Source: Candidatus Peregrinibacteria bacterium CG_4_10_14_0_2_um_filter_43_11
GTDB lineage: Bacteria > Patescibacteriota > Gracilibacteria > UM-FILTER-43-11
Reading direction: 5' to 3'
Length of the DNA: 14,697 nucleotides
NCBI GenBank assembly: GCA_002792495.1
Contig: PFOK01000072.1
Span: 1 to 14,697, forward strand
Position numbers and translations under genes: made by a program. This document shows positions 1-7,900 of the stretch, one piece after another (the stretch's first letter is position 1; the number at the start of each line of letters is the position of its first letter). Under the pieces are notes generated by a model. The model did no database searches. It saw only the letters and a program-made list of their open reading frames with translations, and was not told the origin of the DNA.

Positions 1-175
1 CGTGCACCGACACGGAATTCTTTTTTCGTCATTCCGTGCACCGACACGGAATTCTTTTTTCGTCATTCCGTGCACCGACACGGAATTCTTTTTTTGTCAT
101 TCCGTCCCCCTTCGTCATTCCGTGCACCGACACGGAATTCTTTTTTCGTCATTCCGTGCACCGACACGGAATCCC
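1..175. repeat. Tandem array of 34-bp hairpin units
   Basis: The unit begins CGTCATTCCGTGCACC and ends in a run of six T. Copies lie at 1-26 (cut by the window edge), 27-60, 61-94, 113-146 and 147-175 (last copy diverges after 172 and lacks the T-run). A shortened unit at 95-112 keeps only the left part. Each full unit contains an 8-bp inverted repeat, ATTCCGTG and CACGGAAT, around the loop CACCGA (for example 31-38 with 45-52). In the complete units this is followed by TTCTTTTTT, so on the plus strand they resemble a weak intrinsic terminator. Open frames across the array encode a repetitive peptide and are almost certainly not genes. The array continues to the left of the window. Confidence 0.9.
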
Positions 176-207
176 TTTGCCCAAGTTAGGCAAACCATTT
201 ATCCGAT

Positions 208-231
208 GTAGAGATGCGGCATGCCGCATCT
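208..231. repeat. Second, truncated copy of the palindromic element
   Basis: GTAGAGATGCGG CATG CCGCATCT matches the first 24 bases of the tgt element except at five positions. Four of the five form two compensated pairs (positions 8/21 and 12/17 of the element). The right end lacks the final CTAC, having TTTT instead. Confidence 0.6.
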
Positions 232-236
232 TTTTA
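212..236 (+). terminator. Perfect palindrome with T-run, likely terminator
   Basis: AGATGCGGCA is followed immediately by its exact complement TGCCGCATCT (212-231) and then TTTT. The RNA would form an 8-bp stem with a CATG tetraloop and a U-tract, which fits an intrinsic terminator for a plus-strand gene outside the window. Including the preceding GTAG (208-211), it is also a relative of the palindrome found inside tgt, so it may be a repeat element used as a terminator. Confidence 0.6.
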
Positions 237-382
237 ATAAAAGGATAATGATGCAAGGCACGGGGAAAATAAGAATTTACTGATTATACCCTAAACACCA
301 CTCTGGCGCAACGCTTTTTTCTTCTGGCTTATACATATAATGATGTATCTTTATTGAAAAGAAGAAAAAACAAAATCCCCCC
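237..382. other. Intergenic leader region of gatB
   Basis: I see no gene, RNA or further repeat here apart from a possible promoter element before gatB. It is a moderately AT-rich spacer between the terminator-like palindrome and the gatB start. Confidence 0.5.
336..341 (+). promoter_or_regulatory. Possible -10 element for gatB
   Basis: An exact TATAAT lies 41 bases before the gatB ATG. No good TTGACA-like -35 is seen at 16-18 bases upstream. The hexamer sits in a small inverted repeat, ATACAT (331-336) and ATGTAT (343-348). Assignment is tentative because the area is AT-rich. Confidence 0.35.
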
Positions 383-1810
383 ATGGAATATCAAACCGTT
401 ATTGGACTGGAAATCCACGCCCGTATCAACAGCAAAACCAAAATGTTTTGTCGATGCGACAACGGCATTTTTGATGAGCAGCCCAACATGCATGTGTGTC
501 CCATTTGTATGGGTTTTCCGGGGATGTTGCCTGTCACCAATCAAGAGGCGATCAAAAAAGGTGTCAAGGCGGCATTGGCATTGGGTTGTGAAATAAAAGA
601 ATTTTCCAAATTCGACCGCAAGAGTTATTTTTATCCTGATCTTCCCAAAGGATTTCAGATCTCCCAATACGACAAACCCATTTCCGAAAACGGAAGCATC
701 ACAATCACGCTTGCCGATGGCACTACAAAACCGATTCGTATCGAACGTTTGCACCTGGAAGACGACGCCGGAAAGCTCATCCATACTGCGGGAGGGTCTT
801 TGGTGGATTTCAACCGTTCGGGTACACCGTTGATGGAAATCGTCAGCGCACCGGACATGAACAGTCTTGAGGAAGCAAGCGCGTATGCCCGTCAGATTCA
901 AAAAATCGTGCGTTATGTGAACGCGTCGGATGCGGACATGGAAAAAGGGCAGATGCGATTTGATCTCAATATCTCCCTGCGTCCGAAAGGTCAGAAAGAA
1001 CTGGGGGTGAAGGTGGAAATTAAAAATCTCAATTCTTTTCGCAGTCTCGAAAAAGCGATCGGGTACGAGATCAGACGGCAGGATGAACTCCTTGAAAATA
1101 ATGGACAGATTGTCCAGGAAACCCGCGGTTGGGATGACGAAAAAGGGCTTACCGTAACGCAAAGAACCAAAGAAGGCGCGGCCGATTACCGCTATTTCCC
1201 TGAGCCGGATATCCCGCCCCTTGTGATCACAAGGGAAATGATTCAAGCACTCAAAAAGGAAATTCCGGAGTTGGCAGATGCCAAGGCGGAACGTTACCGA
1301 ACAAAAATGAAACTTCCCGGTGACATCGCTCGGCAGCTCGCGGCGGATGCCTTGCTTGCCGATTATTTTGAAAAAGCAGTTGAAGTTTCCGGTGCGGCAA
1401 AAAAAACGGCCAACTGGATTCTCTCGGAACTCACGGGTTTATTAAACGAAAAAGGTCTCACAGTCGGCGGAAGCAATCTTTCTCCTCAAAACCTCGGCAA
1501 ACTCGTCAGGCTCATCGAAGAAGGCGTGATCACGGGGAAGATCGCCAAAGATATTTTTATAGAAGTGGCTGAAGGCGATTTGGATCCGGAGAAATTTGTC
1601 GAAGAAAAAGGATTGAAGGTCATGAGTGATACAGGGGAATTGGAGGGGGTTTGCAAAGGAGTCATCGATCGAAATCCGGAAATCGTCGCGTCATTCAGGG
1701 AAGGAAAGGAAAAGGCTTTGGGTGCTCTGGTCGGTCAGGTGATGGCGGCAACCAAAGGCTCTGCCAATCCCAAAGCGGTGAATGAAATTTTAAAAAAAAT
1801 AATATCCTAA
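383..1810 (+). CDS. gatB: Asp-tRNA(Asn)/Glu-tRNA(Gln) amidotransferase subunit B
   Basis: This is the tRNA-binding and kinase-like subunit of the cytoplasmic GatCAB complex, which converts mischarged Glu-tRNA(Gln) and/or Asp-tRNA(Asn) to the amide form using ammonia passed from GatA. The 475-residue length is normal for the family. The start gives MEYQTVIGLEIHA, matching the conserved N terminus. A CxC...CxxC set at residues 23, 25, 39 and 42 fits the zinc site of many GatB proteins. Conserved blocks follow: DFNRSGTPLMEIVSAPDM, MRFDLNISLRPKGQ, VEIKNLNSFRSLEKAI and ADYRYFPEPDIPPL. The C-terminal third is the helical region and YqeY-like tail domain that contacts tRNA. gatA and gatC are not in the window, so the complex is encoded at scattered loci or they lie outside. 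No Shine-Dalgarno is seen; a purine stretch (356-368) is too far upstream. Identification is secure from the motifs. Confidence 0.97.
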   Translation: MEYQTVIGLEIHARINSKTKMFCRCDNGIFDEQPNMHVCPICMGFPGMLPVTNQEAIKKGVKAALALGCEIKEFSKFDRKSYFYPDLPKGFQISQYDKPISENGSITITLADGTTKPIRIERLHLEDDAGKLIHTAGGSLVDFNRSGTPLMEIVSAPDMNSLEEASAYARQIQKIVRYVNASDADMEKGQMRFDLNISLRPKGQKELGVKVEIKNLNSFRSLEKAIGYEIRRQDELLENNGQIVQETRGWDDEKGLTVTQRTKEGAADYRYFPEPDIPPLVITREMIQALKKEIPELADAKAERYRTKMKLPGDIARQLAADALLADYFEKAVEVSGAAKKTANWILSELTGLLNEKGLTVGGSNLSPQNLGKLVRLIEEGVITGKIAKDIFIEVAEGDLDPEKFVEEKGLKVMSDTGELEGVCKGVIDRNPEIVASFREGKEKALGALVGQVMAATKGSANPKAVNEILKKIIS

Positions 1811-1994
1811 TTGAAGGTGGGGATCACTATCCTTGCCAATACCAAAATGCAACATTTCCCAATCAAAATTACCATCGATAAGACCAAATGCCCCCGTCAG
1901 CCAGTGGGTGCCCGCAGCCATTCAGGAGTTATAAAAAAAAGCCCCTAAAGTGGCATTTCACACTCCGTTTTTATTCACCTTTAACCTTTACCCC

Positions 1995-4900
1995 ATGACT
2001 TCACAATTTAAAACCTTTCTCAAATTCGTTGCCAACGCCGCCATTGTCTTATTGCTAATAGCGGTTGTGGTTCCCGGCATTTACCGGGCCACCCAAAAAG
2101 TTCCGCCTTCTTCGGCGGACGTAACGCAGTTGCTCAGCGCCGATGTGCAGAATTTTTTCGGTACGAATTTGCTTCTGCTGACGTTCGATCAGCCGCTACC
2201 CTCCCCGACAGCCGGTGCGGACAATTGCGATCTTAATCCCATGAATCCCGACGAAGGAGCGGTGGCAGACACCTGTTATGTAAATAAAGGACTGTACTAT
2301 CTCGATAACGGAACAGCAATGGTCACCGTTTATATTGCCAGGGCCGCCGAATTCGCGGCGACTCTCTCACTGGAGGGGTATACCACAAGCCAGGCGGTGG
2401 CATTAATTGCTCCTCAGAATGGTCCTCCTATCATACCTAATCCAGCTGAAGACACCTTCACCTTAACACCATCAGGAAATTTCACGGGAGTATCCGAGTT
2501 AGCCGGAACTTATCTCGTTGGCTGTAGCGGCAATTGCACGACTCAGCCGGGGAACGGAGTGAATAATCTTTTTTTAACCGACAGCGACACTACCGGCTCC
2601 GGGCTTGACGGGCGTGATTTTTCAGTCACATGGGTGCCGAAAACAGGACAAAACGTTCCTGCGGGGTATCAGAGTACACGGATCTACATCGTCAACCAGA
2701 ATACGGCTCTCACCTCTTCCAACGTGACCATCGACGGTTGCGGGGGCAATCCATGTATGGATAAAGGTTTTTTTAACCAGTATAACCAGTCTGCCTATTC
2801 GCTTGCCCAGATGGAAATCGCGGACAGCTCGGGAAGTCAGTGGAACCCGATCATAGAATACAAGGCCTGTGTACTGATAGACGCCACAGCCGACACTCTG
2901 GATTGTTCCCCTGAGGCTTCCGTTACCGCGGACAGCGTGGAGGACTCCAGCGGTTCATTTATCCAACACATGAGCGCTTTCAATTATGTCAGTGGCGCTA
3001 AAATGACTCTATACGCACAAGTTTTTGACGATCAGACTGGTGATGCCGATTTTCAGGCAGGCACGGATGGAGCCGCGATTCAAATGATATATGGCACCTC
3101 CTCTGGCGCAGTCACCACTGCCGTTTCAGCCACCAAAGTGAGTGGCACTCCCAACGGATGGCAATTCCAAACCACCGCGACAAATACCGAAAACTTATAT
3201 TATTACCTCAAGGTTACTGATAAAAGCGGCAATATCCGTTACTTCACCAAAAATCCATCAGTGGATATGAGTGCTCAATCGACGGCAGAGCAGGCCGCCG
3301 CCGCCGCTTTCATGGTCACTCCGGTTGTGGCAGGTGACTACACCATTTCCGGTACGGTTTACGATGCTTCGACAGGAAACGCGATTGCGGCGGATAGCGC
3401 AACCGTATTTTTAAGCGGATTAGCCGTTCCCGCAGTGACCACAAGCACAGGCATTTATGAATTCACAAATATTCCAGCGGGTTCTTATGATATCGGTGCC
3501 GCAAAAGCCGATTATTGTGAACAAATGCGTTTTGAAACCGTTTCAGCCAGTAAGACAGGAGTCAATTTTAGTCTTAATCCCGGCTTTTGCTCTTTCCAAA
3601 TGCCGGGGGAAGGCGGTGGCCCGGGAGGCAAACCTCACGTCATGTTCTCCACTCCTCCCGAATTCGACAACTTCGCCCCCATCGATCAGTCCATCTATGT
3701 CGGCCTTGACCAAGAGCTCAATCCTACAACCGTGAACGATGTGGATGCCACCGGTGCGACAGATAAAATCTATCTGACTACCGACAACGGAACTACAAAA
3801 ATAGCGGGCACTGTGACTTATTGCTCTTCCTCCTCCTCTCCGGGGTGTTCGTCACTTCATCCGGGAGACACCAATGTCATTCTTTTCACACCCGCCTCCA
3901 ATCTAACGGCCACCACGGGTTACACGTTGGTCATTGGCAGTGGGGTTACTTCCACTTCCGGCCAATCCATTGACGGCAATCGTCCGGGGGGTGGTCATGA
4001 GATTTCTTTCTTCACTTCCGGGAATGCCTTTAATAACTTCGCTCAGGATATCGGTTATAATTTCGGTTCCGGAGGGCAGTACATGCCGCCTTATGTGGAA
4101 GCGGTATTTCCCGGCCCGGGAATGCAATATCCGCCCAACACCAAAATAGCCATTACCTTTAGTGAGCTGATGAAAGCGGACACATTGGTAACAGCAAATT
4201 TCAAACTATTAAAGTCAAGCGTGGAACAATCTTTCACACTCACTGCAGACACCACCAACAAAATTGTTGTTCTCACGCCCGCGTCTGTTCTCACTTCAGG
4301 GGAATACGAAGTACGGGTTATGGGAGCGGTCGCCAATCAGTCCGGCATTCCCATGATGGATACCACTCAATATGGAGCTTCCCCCGCTTTCATCAGCTTT
4401 TTTGAAGTTGCGGGCAGTAATGATGCAACAGCCTCCTCCGTTTACCCCATGAATCCAAACAATGCCACAGGTGTTGCCGTGAATAGACCCATTGAATTCG
4501 GTTTCAGTGAAGCCCTGGACCCCAGTACAGTCACGGTCAGTAATATCACGTTGAGTCGTGGTAGTACCGGTGTTTCCGCCACCGTGGAGTACAGACCCGG
4601 TGGCAATTTGGTCATTGTTCCCAACAACGTTCTTGCACCAAATACAGCTTATACAGCCGGTTTTACGGCTAGCGTAACCGACTTGTCGGGCGTGGCGATG
4701 ACCGCGCAGAATTTTTCCTTTACAACCGGCGCGGCCGATACGGTACAGCCAAATATCACGGAAACCCGTTGTGACGATTACACCTGTAACATCCGCTTCA
4801 CAGAACCGATGAATAGCAAGCGTGAAACCGCGGGAGTTACGGAATGGGCGGGCAGTGTGCTCAATAGTGCAAACTGGACTCTCCAGCGAACGGCGCCAAG

Positions 4901-7900
4901 TTCATCGGCCATCAGCCTTTCCGGTATGCCGATCTCTTACAACAAAGACGATTATTCCGCGACCATACAGGGTATTTCCGGCTTAACGAACGGAGATACA
5001 TTTCAGATAACCGTCGGAACAAATGTCGGCGATCTTTCCGGCAATCTTGTATCAACAGCCGATAGTGCCAATGTATTCACCGGTATCGCGGAAAACAGTG
5101 CCGAAACTTACGGTTTTAACAGCAAAGAAGGTTCTATGTTCGGCCCCCCCAAGGCGAATATGATGACAATGGGGGGTGGCCCCGGCGGCCCAGGTGGAAT
5201 GATGGACATGAAGGCTACCGGCGGTTTCGGAGGCTTCACCCCGGAGCAATTTTTCAGTGGCGATGCGGTCATGGCCTACCCTTTCAGTGACATGGCAGGC
5301 ATGGATGTGAATGTCTTCCAGGTACGCCTGCCTGTTTCTCAACTCGGAATAGAAGGCGGTCTTTTGGATCAGGATCAGATTGTCCTTACTTTTCCAACCG
5401 GAACCGATATCACAAACACCCGTCAGGATACACAGTCTCCATACCTTCGTGATTTTACCGAATTTGACGCGGGCAAAATCACATTCGATTCCGCTCTGGA
5501 TAGCGATGGCATCGCGGTTGATACCGCTTCCCGTACCGTTACCATTCAGCTGGATGTCACGGAAGGCACACCGGGAGCGAATGATCGTGTAACAATCGAC
5601 CTACGCGGTATCGTGAATCCTACCATCCCACGCGATCCTTCCAACGGATACACTGTCGGAGTTAAATTAAAACGTGCAGGAACCGTGCGAGCCAATTTAA
5701 CATCCACTCCTTATCCCATTCGTGCGGCAGGAACCAATACCATTACGGTAAACGTTTACGCGGGCAGTCAGGCTTCGCCGGTTAGTGGAGCCAACGGAAA
5801 TGTATTCATATTCGGTGGCGGCCCTGCCGGTCCAATGGATAGAGATGTCACTCTCACCAATGGAACCATATCCGCCGTAGGAGGGGATACCAATTTAAGC
5901 AGTATCGTTTATTCAGGCCTTCCGGACGGTTGTTATAATATCGGAAGTCAATCTAACGCCACATTAGGTAATAACGACTACGATGGTCGTGATCGTCCTG
6001 AATCCATTTGTGTGAATGGAAGCCAGAGTACCAGCTATAACCTTGTATTCACCCGTGCTGTCGGGGAAGGAGCAGAGGCCTCGGTTCCTGTCACCGTAAA
6101 ATTGGTCAAAGCAGGTGGTTTTGGTGGTGCCAATATCGATATTTTTGCCGGTGGACCCGGTCGCTTCAAAAATAAAACAATCGACAACGTCACTACACCC
6201 GATCCAAACGGATACACTCTTTATTTACCCAGAAACGGTCGTTGGCATGTAGGGGTTGGTCCCGCTATGCCAAAATCGGGAGGAATGCCGGATTTTGATA
6301 CATTTGGCGGTACGCCTCCGCCACCGGTTGAGCTTGAGGTACGAGATATCGAAAGTTCCGGCAGTGTGAGTTTGGCTTTCAATGCACCTATGGGGGTTAG
6401 CTTTAACGATGAAACTGACACCTTAACTTATACGGTACGCACTAACAGCATTAACGTTCCTGTCACTCTGACCGATGGTAGCAATCCACTGGCGGAAGTG
6501 GATGTATTTATGCACCAGAAGGGATTCGGAGCCGGCACATTTGGCCGCACCAATTCAAGCGGTCAGGTTACCCTAAGGGTGGCGGATTATGGTTCATACG
6601 AAATCGGCGCTTTTAAGCCCGGTCTTGGTGAAACCTTCCGTCAGGTGGATGTTCGGGAAGACAGCGGAACAAAAATCCGTTTCGAGGGCGCTGATGTCGC
6701 CACCGTTCCGCTCAAAATTAAAAAACGCGATTATTACATTTCCGGTAAAGTGCTCGATGCGAGCGGAAGCGGTTTGGGATACGCTCCTGTGTGGGCAAGT
6801 GATGCCAATGGCACTTTTATACCGGGGCAAACCGAATCGGATGGTAGTTTCACCATTTATGTTTCCGCAGGAACCTGGACAGTTCAGTCCGAACTGCCTC
6901 CGGGCCGCACCGATACTTGCTCAAGCTTTTTAAAAAGTATAACCATCAGCGCGGAAACGGGTAGCAAGGCCAATCAAAATGTTCAGGCAACTGAACAAAC
7001 CTGTAAAACGCTTACGGGAACCGTCACGATCGACGGTAGTGCACGGGGAAACACTCACATATTTATCGAGCAATGGGATACGGTCAATAACCGTCCTTCC
7101 GGCGGTTTCCATCGGGAAACCAATACCAACTCGTCCGGGGTATATACGGCCAGTGTGCCTGCGGGTACTTACCGTGTGGGAACCTGGGATCCTGACTTCG
7201 GTGAATTGGGTGAAACCGTTGTGGTCAGCGCCACCAGTACCACACAAAATCTCAACTCAGGAACACTCGAAAATATCACCTTTGTCTTTACGGGGGGGGC
7301 TGCGGAAATGGCCGGCTTTGTGGAATTTAAAAACACGAGCGACCGCATGAACCGCTTTGGAAAACCATACAGTGATGCGAGTCAGAATTTGGTCGTTCCG
7401 CTAAAAAGTGGTAGTTACGAGTACTCCATGAATATTAACGGAGTGGGTAACTTTACCGGAACTGCAGATACCGGTGATACCGTGACTCTGAGTCTTACGG
7501 GGTCCACATTACTCACGCTCAGTGGAACGGTTTACGATAGCAATGGAACGGCCTTACCGGGGGCTACGGTGGTGGTGGATAATTTCACTTCAGGCATTCA
7601 TCGCGATGCCAAATCGAGCGCTGATGGAACTTATTCTTTAAGGGCAAAGGCAGGCACCTACCAGGTCACGGTCAATCGTGCTGAATATATTGCGGGTCAG
7701 GCTCCGGCAACACTTGCGCTTACCGAAAGCACTTCCGATTACGATTTTGGAGGAGAGGGAGGTGATCAGCTCGGCATGGTGGCTTCCAGTAAAACCATTA
7801 CAGGAACCCTTTACGAATCGGACGGTTCCACGCCGGTTAACGATGCGCGTGTATGGGCTCAAAACAGCACGGGACAAGTGGTTGCCGTGGAACTGCGTGA

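Noticed and set aside
1..175. CRISPR array
   Set aside because: Units are contiguous, with no unique spacers between repeats, and no cas gene is present.
2..248. Two overlapping plus-strand frames of about 70 codons in the left repeat array
   Set aside because: They only translate the 34-bp repeat into a repetitive peptide and no ribosome binding site or conserved protein is recognisable.
329..1246. Long minus-strand frame of 305 codons opposite gatB
   Set aside because: It is antisense to a clearly conserved gatB, and its translation matches no family I know.
1950..1994. GTG start for the giant protein, adding 15 residues
   Set aside because: It would place MAFHTPFLFTFNLYP before a well-formed basic plus hydrophobic export signal that begins at ATG 1995; neither start has a Shine-Dalgarno.
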